Positions 1 to 7,515 of a stretch of DNA of 11,052 nt are shown piece by piece (position 1 is the stretch's first letter; each line of letters begins with the position of its first letter). This stretch comes from Caulobacter sp. CCH9-E1 (lineage in GTDB: Bacteria > Pseudomonadota > Alphaproteobacteria > Caulobacterales > Caulobacteraceae). The stretch lies in contig NZ_LSJA01000259.1 of assembly GCF_001556515.1 (NCBI RefSeq), positions 1-11,052 on the forward strand. The letters are read 5' to 3'. The notes under the pieces are model-generated. The model was not told where the DNA came from, did no database searches, and saw nothing but the letters and a program-made list of their open reading frames with translations. Made by a program: the position numbers and the translations under genes.

Positions 1-164
1 CCGGGGACCAGCAGGCCGCCGGCCAGATCCTGGCGCTCGGCCCCGGCGGGGACCTGAGCCATCGGGACCACGGCGGCGATCTTGCCGCCCTCGACGAGGA
101 CGGCCTGGCCATCGATAAGGCCGGCCGGCGTCAGAACGCGGCCGTTGATGAAAGCGGCCGGCAT
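1..164 (-). CDS. nagA: N-acetylglucosamine-6-phosphate deacetylase, N-terminal part (runs off left edge)
   Basis: Only the first 54 or so codons are present, reading MPAAFINGRVLTPAG, then a segment with VLVEGGKIAAV, then DLAGGLLVPG. This is the N-terminal beta-sandwich of an amidohydrolase, with the typical GGLLVPG just before the first metal-binding strand, which lies outside the window. NagA removes the acetyl group from GlcNAc-6-phosphate in the cytoplasm, giving GlcN-6-phosphate. The family choice rests on this short motif pattern plus the neighbour: the gene upstream is a SIS-domain GlcN-6-phosphate deaminase type protein, and its TGA overlaps this ATG in TGATG, so the two are probably translationally coupled. 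The metal ligands and catalytic Asp cannot be checked here. Another amidohydrolase is possible but less likely in this setting. Confidence 0.8.
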   Translation of the reverse strand, partial: MPAAFINGRVLTPAGLIDGQAVLVEGGKIAAVVPMAQVPAGAERQDLAGGLLVP

Positions 165-1225
165 CAGACGGTTTCGGTGACCTTGTTGAGGTGTGGCGGG
201 CTGTCGGGATCGTAGCCGCGCGCGACCGACAGGGCGTTGGCCATCCGGTAGAAGCTCTGGACCATCAAGATCGGCTCCAGCACCGGGTGCGACTTGAGGC
301 TGGGCAGCAGATCATCGCCGGCCTTGCCGGGCGCGGCCAGGAACGCGTCGGCGCCGCGCGCCTTAAGCCCCTCGGCCATGTCCTCGACGCTCTGGCGGCT
401 CTCGTCGTTTTGGGCGAACACGAGCGCGGGGAAGCCGTCCTTCACGAGCGCCATCGGCCCGTGCAGCACCTCGGCGGCGCTGAAGGCCTCGGCGTGCAGG
501 CCGCAGGTCTCCTTGAACTTCAGGGCCGCTTCCAGGGCGACGCCAAAGCCGACGCCGCGGCCCAGCACATAGAGGTTGGTCGCCGTCTCGAGGCGCTCGC
601 CGGCCGCCGACCAGTCCAGGGTCCAGGCCTTCTCCAGCGCGGCGGGCAGGTCCGCCAGGGCCGCCGTCAGCTCGGCGTCGTCCGTCCAGGCGGCGATCAG
701 CTGGGTCACCGCCACCAGGGCGGCGATATAGGACTTGGTGGCCGCCACCGACAGCTCGGGGCCCGCATGCAGCGGGATCACCGCGTCGGCCAGCTGGGCC
801 AGGGGCGAGTCCTCGACATTGACCAGGGCCACGGCGTAGGCGCCGGCCGCCTTGGCCGCCGTCACCGCCGCCAGCAGGTCGGGGCTCTTGCCCGACTGCG
901 AGACCGCCAGGCACAGCGCGCCTTCCAGGTTGGGCGAGGCGTCATAGACCGAGCTGACCGACAGGCCGACCGACGACGTCAGAACGCCCGCCTTGGTCTC
1001 GATCAGATAGCGGGCGAAGGTCGCGGCGTGATCGCTGCTGCCGCGCGCGCAGGTGACGACCACGCGGGGCGGATGGGCCCGCAGGCGCTCGGCCAGGGCC
1101 GCGACCCGTTCGGCGTTGGCGGTCAGCAGCGTCTTGGCCACCGCCGCGCCTTGGCTGGCCTCGGCGAACATCTTCGTGCTTTCCGGCGACAGCCGCCCCG
1201 TCGCGGGGCCTTCAGGACGGGTCAA
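164..1225 (-). CDS. nagB-II: SIS-domain glucosamine-6-phosphate deaminase/isomerase (NagB-II / AgaS type)
   Basis: With the TTG start at 1225 this encodes 353 residues. Two SIS domains fill it: the first carries GSSDHAA, SQSGKSPDLL and GPELSVAATKSY; the second carries GRGVGFGVALEAALKFKET followed by HAEAF and LHGP, and the protein ends in LNKVTETV. These match the isomerase half of GlmS, but the N-terminal glutaminase domain with its Cys nucleophile is absent, so it is not a GlmS synthase. Next to nagA the likely job is deamination and isomerisation of GlcN-6-phosphate to fructose-6-phosphate (the Shewanella-type NagB-II). Start choice: GGAGG lies 8 nt before the TTG at 1225, while the in-frame ATG at 1261 and GTG at 1282 (365 and 372 aa) have no clear ribosome site. 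An ATG at 1171 would cut the family's N-terminal helix. AgaS-like specificity cannot be excluded. Confidence 0.85.
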   Translation of the reverse strand: MTRPEGPATGRLSPESTKMFAEASQGAAVAKTLLTANAERVAALAERLRAHPPRVVVTCARGSSDHAATFARYLIETKAGVLTSSVGLSVSSVYDASPNLEGALCLAVSQSGKSPDLLAAVTAAKAAGAYAVALVNVEDSPLAQLADAVIPLHAGPELSVAATKSYIAALVAVTQLIAAWTDDAELTAALADLPAALEKAWTLDWSAAGERLETATNLYVLGRGVGFGVALEAALKFKETCGLHAEAFSAAEVLHGPMALVKDGFPALVFAQNDESRQSVEDMAEGLKARGADAFLAAPGKAGDDLLPSLKSHPVLEPILMVQSFYRMANALSVARGYDPDSPPHLNKVTETV

Positions 1226-1233
1226 GACAGTCG

Positions 1234-1238
1234 CCTCC
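1234..1238 (-). promoter_or_regulatory. Shine-Dalgarno site that sets a TTG start for the SIS gene
   Basis: On the minus strand the bases read GGAGG, followed by 8 nt and then TTG at 1225-1223. It is the best ribosome-binding match in the leader and supports the rare TTG start over the upstream ATG and GTG codons. Confidence 0.6.
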
Positions 1239-1354
1239 AAGCTCGTGGACCTTTGAAACATGCCGAGGCGCAACAACCGCACTGTGGGTGAAGCCTATGC
1301 GCTGAGAAAGAGACGCTAGCGCCGCCTCCTGAGGTCGCGTGGCCCGGCGAGGTA

Positions 1355-1367
1355 GGTATAAGATACC
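1355..1367. promoter_or_regulatory. Palindromic operator candidate upstream of the nag operon
   Basis: GGTAT-AAG-ATACC is a perfect inverted repeat with 5-bp arms and a 3-bp centre, and on the minus strand it continues as TTGGTATCTTATACC. It sits directly downstream of the candidate -10 element, where a repressor would block elongation. GGTAT/ATACC half sites recall GntR/HutC-family sites in amino-sugar regulons (NagQ, DasR type), from memory. No regulator gene is in the window, so the binding protein is unknown. Confidence 0.45.
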
Positions 1368-1374
1368 AATATAA

Positions 1375-1401
1375 GTCCTATTATCCAACGGAGGATGTCA
1401 A
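1375..1401 (-). promoter_or_regulatory. Candidate promoter of the SIS-nagA operon
   Basis: On the minus strand TTGACAT (1401-1395) matches the -35 well. After 12 nt comes AATAGGAC (1382-1375), a partial match to GCTANAWC; GATAAT (1385-1380) is a closer-spaced alternative. Transcription would start near 1370, giving a leader of about 145 nt to the TTG start. The -35 is good and the -10 is weak. Confidence 0.4.
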
Positions 1402-1684
1402 CGGCTATACCCGCGCCGCGCCGAATTGTCCGTATATTGTGGAGATTTTCCAGGCCCAATAAGGGCGGCCATGCCGAAATAGGAATTGGCCTTGCCGAAT
1501 GGTATTAAAATGGAATGCATTGTCTCTCCGCCGGCGGAGCGCGGCGCTGAGATGCCGGCTTTGGTGCTGTCTTCACCGCTGGAGGGCAGGATCGCGGGGG
1601 GGCGGTTCAGCGACCGATGCGCGCGCGAACGCTATTTCCGCGCGAGACGCGCGGAGCAAATTCTAGATTGTCTGGAGATGTGGC

Positions 1685-1713
1685 GGGGACCCAAGTTCGT
1701 CACTTGGGTCCCC
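1685..1713 (-). terminator. Strong hairpin after tRNA-Thr, probable terminator or processing signal
   Basis: GGGGACCCAAG (1685-1695) and CTTGGGTCCCC (1703-1713) form a perfect 11-bp stem with a 7-nt loop, starting two bases past the CCA end of the tRNA. No U-run follows on the minus strand (GCCACATC), so it is not a textbook intrinsic terminator. It may instead protect or define the precursor 3' end. From here to the nag promoter (about 1402-1684) I see no convincing gene. Confidence 0.55.
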
Positions 1714-1714
1714 A

Positions 1715-1789
<75 letters not shown>

Positions 1790-1802
1790 GACGAGGAGGG
1801 GG

Positions 1803-1831
1803 CGTATAGCGAGGAGAATCGCGAACGCCAA
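1803..1831 (-). promoter_or_regulatory. Promoter of tRNA-Thr
   Basis: On the minus strand TTGGCGT (1831-1825), 14 nt, then GCTATACG (1810-1803) fit the Caulobacter housekeeping consensus TTGACGS-N10-14-GCTANAWC at 6 of 7 and about 5 of 7 fixed positions. The start point would lie about 7 nt before the mature tRNA 5' end. Confidence 0.6.
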
Positions 1832-1879
1832 GCCCAAAATCGTCTTGACCGAACAACTTTGTCGCCGCACCCCGACGAT

Positions 1880-2332
1880 ATGCCGATCAGCGACGACAAA
1901 GCGACCCGCGAGGCCAAGCTCGCCGAGGCCCTCAGGACCAATCTGCGCAAGCGAAAAGCCGTTTCCCGTGGGGTTTCCGCCGATTTCGATCCCGCGATCG
2001 AAGCCGCGCGCGCCGCGCCGCAGCCGTATAACGCTGTTCGGAAGTTGCTGGGGATTAATCATCGCGACGGCGCGCGCGTTGACCTGGTGATCGAGCTGTC
2101 CGTCCCTTTCCCGAATCCGGACGGCGAAGGCTGGGCCGTCGCCGTGCGTCTGACGGGCGACGGCGGCCAGTTCGACACCGATGTCGGCAAGGCCGCGTTC
2201 GGACGCGATGGCCTGGCGGCGATCCGTGAGGCGGTCGACCTGGCGCAGGTGGCTTTGGACCTCGCCAGCACGACCCACGACCTGCGCTGGCCCGAGGACG
2301 AGCGCCCCTATGACCTCTCCGCGCCGATCTAG
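1880..2332 (+). CDS. Uncharacterised protein of 150 residues
   Basis: I do not recognise a named family. Residues 1-31 form a charged, helical N-terminus (KATREAKLAEALRTNLRKRK) like that of small basic alphaproteobacterial proteins. The rest looks like a compact alpha/beta domain: a strand VDLVIELSVPFP, then WAVAVRLTG, then a long helix LAAIREAVDLAQVALDLA, ending in RWPEDERPYDLSAPI. No signal peptide or membrane segment is visible, so it should be cytoplasmic. The reading frame is open back to 1733, but that part is antisense to tRNA-Thr, so the ATG at 1880 is preferred although it lacks a good ribosome site; a TTG at 1859 is possible. Codon use (G or C at most third positions) supports a real gene. 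It lies upstream of murA, which has its own promoter. Confidence 0.7.
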   Translation: MPISDDKATREAKLAEALRTNLRKRKAVSRGVSADFDPAIEAARAAPQPYNAVRKLLGINHRDGARVDLVIELSVPFPNPDGEGWAVAVRLTGDGGQFDTDVGKAAFGRDGLAAIREAVDLAQVALDLASTTHDLRWPEDERPYDLSAPI

Positions 2333-2357
2333 GGGGCCAAATTTAGCCGGGGAGCCC

Positions 2358-2385
2358 TTGCAACCCCTCTTGCAACGGATAGAAC
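2358..2385 (+). promoter_or_regulatory. Promoter of murA
   Basis: TTGCAAC (2358-2364), 13 nt, then GATAGAAC (2378-2385). The -10 matches GCTANAWC at 6 of 7 fixed positions; the -35 keeps TTG and the final C. The octamer CTTGCAAC occurs twice, at 2357-2364 and 2369-2376, twelve bases apart, so a bound factor on one DNA face is possible. Confidence 0.5.
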
Positions 2386-2391
2386 CCGCCC

Positions 2392-2403
2392 CTCACATGT
2401 GAG
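2392..2403. promoter_or_regulatory. Perfect 12-bp palindrome at the murA start site
   Basis: CTCACATGTGAG is fully self-complementary and begins 7 bp after the -10 element, so it covers the predicted transcription start. This is a usual place for a repressor site. It could also be chance, since it is isolated and no binding protein is known to me. Confidence 0.35.
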
Positions 2404-2445
2404 CCGCGCCGGGCCACCCCCGCTTTGGCGCGTTCGAGGGACCTA

Positions 2446-3735
<1,290 letters not shown>

Positions 3736-3738
3736 CCG

Positions 3739-4182
3739 ATGGCCGACAACGCCAAGCCGCTGCGCCTGCTGGCCCACGACGCCGAGGACCTGGCCGTGCT
3801 GTCGGCCGCGCTTCAGGACGCCGTCGCCAAGATCGGCGACATCCGCTGGGACGCCCAAGGCCGCACCCTGACCATCGCCTGCAACCGCTTCCGTTGGGAG
3901 ACGCTGGGCAGGCGCGCCAAGGCGGGCGAGCGGGTGCGCTCGGCCTTGCAGTTCGGCGACGTCGCCGGCGTCCAGGCGCGCAACCTGCGCCGCGACGCCA
4001 AGGGCGCGATCGTCGAGCTTCTGTCGATCGCCTTCGAGGCGGCCGAGGAGGCGCCGGCGGGCGTCGTCACCCTGACCTTCGCCGGCGGCGGCGACATGCG
4101 AGTGACGGTGGATTGCCTGGACGTGGCCCTGGCCGATGTCTCGGATCCCTGGACCACGCCGCGGACGCCGGGGCACGACTAA
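3739..4182 (+). CDS. DUF2948 family protein
   Basis: 147 residues with the start [20 protein letters not shown], the NRFRWE block (residues 49-54), RVRSALQF (65-72) and a C-terminal half ending [15 protein letters not shown] recognise this pattern as DUF2948, a small alphaproteobacterial family of unknown function that is often found between murA and hisD. No signal peptide or membrane segment is seen. The gene starts 3 nt after the murA stop, so it is almost certainly on the same transcript, which hints at a link to envelope growth but proves nothing. Its stop codon overlaps the left end of the inverted-repeat element, which probably ends or weakens the transcript before hisD. Confidence 0.88.
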   Translation: MADNAKPLRLLAHDAEDLAVLSAALQDAVAKIGDIRWDAQGRTLTIACNRFRWETLGRRAKAGERVRSALQFGDVAGVQARNLRRDAKGAIVELLSIAFEAAEEAPAGVVTLTFAGGGDMRVTVDCLDVALADVSDPWTTPRTPGHD

Positions 4183-4302
4183 AATCCTCCCCCTGGCGGG
4201 GGAGGTGTCGGCTCGAAGAGACGACGGAGGGGGAAGAGGAAGGCTCGCAAGCCCTTCCCCCTCCGGTCCTTCGGAGCGCCTCCCCCGCTAGGGGGAGGAT
4301 TT
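4182..4302. repeat. 121-bp nested inverted-repeat element between DUF2948 and hisD
   Basis: The outer 24 bp on each side (4182-4205 and 4279-4302) are inverted copies with a single mismatch. Each arm is itself a hairpin: CCTCCCCC-TGGC-GGGGGAGG at 4186-4205 and CCTCCCCC-GCTA-GGGGGAGG at 4279-4298. Inside, CGGAGGGGGAAG pairs with CTTCCCCCTCCG, and the centre has GGCT-CGCA-AGCC, so the whole unit can fold into one long cruciform or RNA stem. Elements with such CCTCCCCC ends are, from memory, frequent between genes in Caulobacter and relatives. No transposase is present, so it is a REP- or MITE-like unit. It may act as a terminator, attenuator or RNA-processing site. The left end includes the last base of the DUF2948 stop codon. 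Confidence 0.85.
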
Positions 4303-4328
4303 GGCTCTTGCATACCGGCGCAAAAGCC
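4303..4328 (+). other. Small hairpin in the hisD leader
   Basis: GGCTCTTGC (4303-4311) pairs with GCAAAAGCC (4320-4328) with one C-A mismatch around an 8-nt loop, ending 14 nt before the hisD ATG. It directly abuts the inverted-repeat element. No run of His codons or leader peptide is visible, so classical his attenuation is not supported. Confidence 0.35.
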
Positions 4329-4342
4329 GCATCTAGCAGCGC

Positions 4343-5617
4343 ATGCGCCGCTTCTCTTTTTCCGCTCCCGATTTCCAGGCCGCCTTCAAGGCCTTCCTCG
4401 ATGAACGCCGCGGTTCGCCGGCGGACGTCGACGCCGCCGCGCGCGACGTGCTGGAGGCGGTGAAGACGCATGGGATCGAGGCGGTGCTCGATTTCAGCCG
4501 CAAGTTCGACAAGGTCGAGCTGACCGCCGAAACGATCCGGGTCACCGCCGACGAAATCGAGCAGGGCTGGGCCGACACCCCCGCCGAGGTGCGCGAGGCC
4601 ATCGCCTTCGCCGCCGCCCGCATCCGCGCCTATCACAGCCGCCAGCGCCCGGCCAACCAGGCCTGGACCGACGAGGCTGGCGTCGAGCTCGGCTGGCGCT
4701 GGACGCCGCTGGAAGCCGTGGGCGTCTATGTGCCCGGCGGCCGCGCGGCCTATCCCTCGACCGTGCTGATGAACGCCGTGCCGGCTCAGGTGGCCGGCGT
4801 CGACCGCATCGCCATGGTCACCCCTCCCGGCAAGCTGCAGCCGGCCGTGCTGGCCGCAGCCAAGGAAGCCGGGGTCACCGAGATCTGGCGCGTCGGCGGG
4901 GCCCAGGCCGTCGCCGCGCTGGCCTATGGCGCGGGCCCGATCCAGCCGGTGGACAAGATCGTCGGCCCGGGCAACGCCTTCGTGACCGCCGCCAAGCGCC
5001 GCCTCTACGGCGTCGTCGGCATCGACGCCCTGGCGGGCCCGTCGGAGATCGTCGTGGTCGCCGACAAGGCCAACAATCCCGACTGGATCGCCGCCGACCT
5101 GCTCAGCCAAGCCGAACACGACCCGGCCGCCCAGTCGATCCTGATCACCGACGACGAGGCCTTCGCCGCCCAGGTGGAGCAGGCGGTGGCTGAGCGCCTC
5201 AAGACCCTGGCGACTGGCGAGGACGCCGCCGCCTCCTGGCGCGACCACGGCGCGGTGATCATCGCCCCGCTGGACGAGAGCCCGGCCCTGGTCGACGCCA
5301 TCGCCCCCGAGCACGTCGAGTTCGCGATGGATAATCCCGAGCGCCTCTCGGACCGCGTCCGCCACGCCGGCGCGATCTTCCTGGGCCGGGTGACGCCGGA
5401 GGCCATCGGCGACTACGTGGCGGGCTCCAACCACGTGCTGCCGACCAGCCGCGCGGCGCGCTTCCAGTCGGGCCTGTCGATCTACGACTTCATCAAGCGC
5501 ACCTCGATCGTGAAGTGCGACGCCGCTTCGTTCGGGATCCTGGGACCGCACACCGTGGCCCTGGCCAAGGCCGAGGGGCTGCCCGCCCACGCCTTGTCCG
5601 CGGAAATCCGCCTCTAG
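4343..5617 (+). CDS. hisD: Histidinol dehydrogenase
   Basis: 424 residues, the family's usual size. This zinc enzyme oxidises L-histidinol to L-histidine in two NAD-dependent steps, the last of histidine synthesis, in the cytoplasm. Diagnostic parts: YVPGGRAAYPSTVLMNAVPA (about 131-150), the GPGNAFVTAAKR segment, and all expected active-site residues: Gln256 and His259 in LLSQAEHDP, Glu323 and His324 in APEHVE, Asp357 in GDYVAGSNH, and His416 in PAHAL. These correspond to E. coli Gln259, His262, Glu326, His327, Asp360 and His419 with a constant shift of three. The ATG at 4343 lacks a strong ribosome site but aligns with known starts. No other his gene is nearby. UPF0262 follows after 45 nt. 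Confidence 0.97.
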   Translation: MRRFSFSAPDFQAAFKAFLDERRGSPADVDAAARDVLEAVKTHGIEAVLDFSRKFDKVELTAETIRVTADEIEQGWADTPAEVREAIAFAAARIRAYHSRQRPANQAWTDEAGVELGWRWTPLEAVGVYVPGGRAAYPSTVLMNAVPAQVAGVDRIAMVTPPGKLQPAVLAAAKEAGVTEIWRVGGAQAVAALAYGAGPIQPVDKIVGPGNAFVTAAKRRLYGVVGIDALAGPSEIVVVADKANNPDWIAADLLSQAEHDPAAQSILITDDEAFAAQVEQAVAERLKTLATGEDAAASWRDHGAVIIAPLDESPALVDAIAPEHVEFAMDNPERLSDRVRHAGAIFLGRVTPEAIGDYVAGSNHVLPTSRAARFQSGLSIYDFIKRTSIVKCDAASFGILGPHTVALAKAEGLPAHALSAEIRL

Positions 5618-5662
5618 GAGAGGTTGCCTTCGGCCGGCTGACGCGCGAACCTCCCGCGCCAG

Positions 5663-6145
5663 ATGAGCACCGAAGACGACCACGCCCGCCAACGGATCCA
5701 GTCGATCGAGATCGACGAGCAGAGCCTCGCGGCTGGCTCGCGCGACCAGGAGCAGGAGCGCCAGGTCGCGATCTTCGATCTTCTGGACGGCAATTATTTC
5801 GAGCCGGCCGACGCGGTCGGCGGTCCCTACGACGTCAAGCTTTCGCTGGTCGAGAATCGCCTGGCGTTCGACATCGCGGGTCCTGGCTATGCGCGCCGGC
5901 ACTTGCTGTCGCTGTCGCCGTTCCGGGGCGTGATCAAGGACTACTTCCTGATCTGCGACAGCTATTACGCCGCGATCCGCAATTCGACGCCGCAGCAGAT
6001 CGAGGCTTTGGACATGGGCCGCCGCGGCCTGCACAACGAAGGCTCGAACCTTCTGCGCGAGCGTCTGGACGGCAAGGTCAAGACCGACCTCGACACCGCC
6101 CGGCGGCTTTTCACCCTGATCTGCGCCCTGCACTGGCGGGGCTAG
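5663..6145 (+). CDS. UPF0262 family protein
   Basis: 160 residues with the pattern I associate with UPF0262: IQSIEIDE near the start, [72 protein letters not shown] and a C-terminal [11 protein letters not shown]. The function of the family is unknown. It is restricted largely to alphaproteobacteria and, as here, often follows hisD. No signal peptide or membrane span is seen, so it should be cytoplasmic. The LMW phosphatase gene starts 5 nt after its stop, so the pair is probably co-translated. Ribosome-site support for the ATG at 5663 is weak; a GAGGTT/AACCTC inverted repeat (5620-5625 and 5648-5653) lies just upstream. Confidence 0.88.
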   Translation: MSTEDDHARQRIQSIEIDEQSLAAGSRDQEQERQVAIFDLLDGNYFEPADAVGGPYDVKLSLVENRLAFDIAGPGYARRHLLSLSPFRGVIKDYFLICDSYYAAIRNSTPQQIEALDMGRRGLHNEGSNLLRERLDGKVKTDLDTARRLFTLICALHWRG

Positions 6146-6150
6146 CGCCA

Positions 6151-6609
6151 GTGCCCGACTCGCTGCCCGACGCGGTGCTGTTCGCCTGCAACTATAACCG
6201 CGTGCGCTCGCCGATGGCCGAGGGGCTGTTCAAGCAGTTCTACGGCAAGCGGGCTTTCGTCGACTCATGCGGCCTGAAGGGCGATCCGACCGGGGAGGGG
6301 ATCGATCCCTTCGTCGTCGTGGTGATGGACGAACTGGGCCTGGACGTCTCCGACCACAAGCCCAAGACCTTCGCCGAACTGGAGGACGGCAGCTTCGACG
6401 TCGTGGTGTCGCTGACGCCCGAGGCGCAGCACCGGGCGGTGGAGCTGTCGCGCGACCGCGCCGTGGATATCGAGTACTGGCCGACCCACGATCCGACCCT
6501 CGTGGACGGCTCGCGCGAGGCGCGGCTGGAAGCCTATCGCGAGGTTCGCGACGCGCTCGCCGACGCCATCAAGCAACGTTTCGGGGCGCCATCGACGTTT
6601 GGGGGGTAA
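6151..6609 (+). CDS. Low-molecular-weight phosphatase family protein
   Basis: 152 residues from a GTG start, 5 nt after the UPF0262 stop. The active-site loop reads LFACNYNRVRSPMAEG, giving the C-X5-R-S signature with Cys13 and Arg19, and the general acid is probably Asp114 in WPTHDPT, as in LMW protein tyrosine phosphatases. The fold can also serve arsenate reductases of the thioredoxin type, but these need two more resolving cysteines, and only one further Cys (in DSCGLK) is present, so phosphatase is the better reading. The substrate is unknown. The loop residues NYNRV differ from the TGNxC of classical enzymes. The reading frame is open back to 5515 through hisD and UPF0262, but that part has no homology and runs over other genes. 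The last codons overlap the infA promoter. Confidence 0.85.
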   Translation: MPDSLPDAVLFACNYNRVRSPMAEGLFKQFYGKRAFVDSCGLKGDPTGEGIDPFVVVVMDELGLDVSDHKPKTFAELEDGSFDVVVSLTPEAQHRAVELSRDRAVDIEYWPTHDPTLVDGSREARLEAYREVRDALADAIKQRFGAPSTFGG

Positions 6610-6620
6610 TTGCGTTATAG
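6592..6620 (+). promoter_or_regulatory. Promoter of infA, overlapping the end of the phosphatase gene
   Basis: TCGACGT (6592-6598), 14 nt, then CGTTATAG (6613-6620). The -35 matches TTGACGS at 5 of 7 positions and the TTATAG core is a good -10. Start would be near 6627, giving a leader of roughly 57 nt that contains a strong hairpin. The -35 lies inside the last codons of the upstream gene. Confidence 0.5.
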
Positions 6621-6629
6621 AGGCGCCTC

Positions 6630-6655
6630 GCCGCGAGGACCCTCGTCTTCGCGGC
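6630..6655 (+). promoter_or_regulatory. Stable hairpin in the infA 5' leader
   Basis: GCCGCGAGGAC (6630-6640) and GTCTTCGCGGC (6645-6655) form an 11-bp stem (ten Watson-Crick pairs and one G-U) with the loop CCTC. It occupies the start of the predicted infA leader and ends 28 nt before the ATG, so it leaves the ribosome site free. It may stabilise the mRNA 5' end or bind a regulator; no U-run follows, so a terminator is unlikely. Confidence 0.5.
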
Positions 6656-6683
6656 AATCCGATTCGTCCCTTTGAGAGGCCTG

Positions 6684-6902
6684 ATGGCTAAGGAAGAACT
6701 GCTCGAGTTTCCCGGCACGGTCAGCGAATTGCTGCCCAACGCCACGTTCCGCGTGAAGCTGGAAAACGATCACGAGATCATCGCCCACACCGCCGGCAAG
6801 ATGCGCAAGAACCGCATCCGCGTCCTGGCCGGCGACAAGGTCCTGGTCGAGATGACCCCCTACGACCTGACCAAGGGCCGTATCACCTACCGCTTCAAGT
6901 AA
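6684..6902 (+). CDS. infA: Translation initiation factor IF-1
   Basis: 72 residues, exactly the usual length, forming one OB-fold (S1-like) domain: [63 protein letters not shown] and TYRFK at the end. IF-1 binds the A site of the 30S subunit and helps IF-2 and IF-3 select the initiator tRNA. The start is set by GAGAGG about 4 nt before ATG at 6684; an upstream in-frame codon at 6672 would add four residues not found in the family. It opens a compact group with maf, the RNase E/G gene and yacG, an arrangement I recall as common in alphaproteobacteria. It has its own promoter and a hairpin-bearing leader. Confidence 0.98.
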   Translation: MAKEELLEFPGTVSELLPNATFRVKLENDHEIIAHTAGKMRKNRIRVLAGDKVLVEMTPYDLTKGRITYRFK

Positions 6903-6909
6903 GACGCCG

Positions 6910-7515
6910 ATGGCTCCGACGACGGCAGCCCAAGCGGCCGCCGGGCCGGCGCTGGTGCTGGCCAGCGCGAGCCCCCGGCGCCTCGACCTGCTGGCCCAGG
7001 TCGGCGTCACGCCCGACCGGGTCGATCCCGCCGACATCGACGAGACCCCGCTGCGCGATGAGACCCCGCGCCGCCACGCCCTGCGCCTGGCGGTCGAGAA
7101 GGCGCGCGCCGTCGCCGCCCGCGCGCCGGACGACTTTGTCCTGGCCGCCGATACGGTCGTGGCCGTGGGGCGGCGTATCCTGCCCAAGGCCGAGACCGAG
7201 GCGGACGTTCTCTACTGCCTGAAGCTGCTGTCGGGGCGGAACCACAAGGTGTTCACCGGCGTGGCCCTGATCGCGCCGGACGGACGGCAGGCCTCGCGCC
7301 TGGTCGAGACCAAGGTTGGCTTCAAGCGCCTGTCCGACGCCGAGCGCGACGGCTATGTCGCCAGCGGCCAATGGAAGGGCAAGGCGGGCGGCTATGGCGT
7401 GCAGGGCCTAGCCGGCGGCTTCATCACGGATCTGCAGGGCTCCTATCCCAGCGTCGTGGGCTTGCCGCTGTACGAGACGTTGAACCTGCTTTCCGGCCTC
7501 GGTTACCGCGCATGA
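6910..7515 (+). CDS. maf: Maf-like nucleoside triphosphate pyrophosphatase
   Basis: 201 residues. Maf enzymes hydrolyse non-canonical or surplus nucleoside triphosphates to the monophosphate and pyrophosphate. Family marks are LASASPRR (residues 17-24, the phosphate-binding loop), AADTVV with Asp81 as the likely metal or base residue, TGVALI, and GKAGGYGVQGLAGGF in the last third. The variant with GKAGGYGVQG resembles the dTTP/UTP-type (YhdE) branch more than the 7-methyl-GTP branch, which is an inference from memory of the motifs. The first 12 residues (TTAAQAAAG) are an extra Ala-rich tail. The ATG lies 7 nt after the infA stop. Its stop overlaps the ATG of a five-codon cistron that leads to the RNase gene. 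Confidence 0.93.
   Translation: MAPTTAAQAAAGPALVLASASPRRLDLLAQVGVTPDRVDPADIDETPLRDETPRRHALRLAVEKARAVAARAPDDFVLAADTVVAVGRRILPKAETEADVLYCLKLLSGRNHKVFTGVALIAPDGRQASRLVETKVGFKRLSDAERDGYVASGQWKGKAGGYGVQGLAGGFITDLQGSYPSVVGLPLYETLNLLSGLGYRA

Noticed and set aside
191..1291. 366-residue plus-strand frame opposite the SIS gene
   Set aside because: No motif, and the composition is that of an antisense shadow; the minus strand encodes a clear two-domain SIS protein.
4183..4342. his leader-peptide attenuator before hisD
   Set aside because: No short frame rich in His codons is present; the structure is explained by the inverted-repeat element and a small hairpin.
4067..6133. 688-residue minus-strand frame opposite hisD and UPF0262
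   Set aside because: Same reason: a long GC-driven shadow frame with no family motif, crossing the inverted-repeat element.
5515..6150. N-terminal extension of the phosphatase frame back through UPF0262 into hisD
   Set aside because: The part before 6151 is Arg/Pro-rich shadow sequence; phosphatase homology begins only at the GTG.
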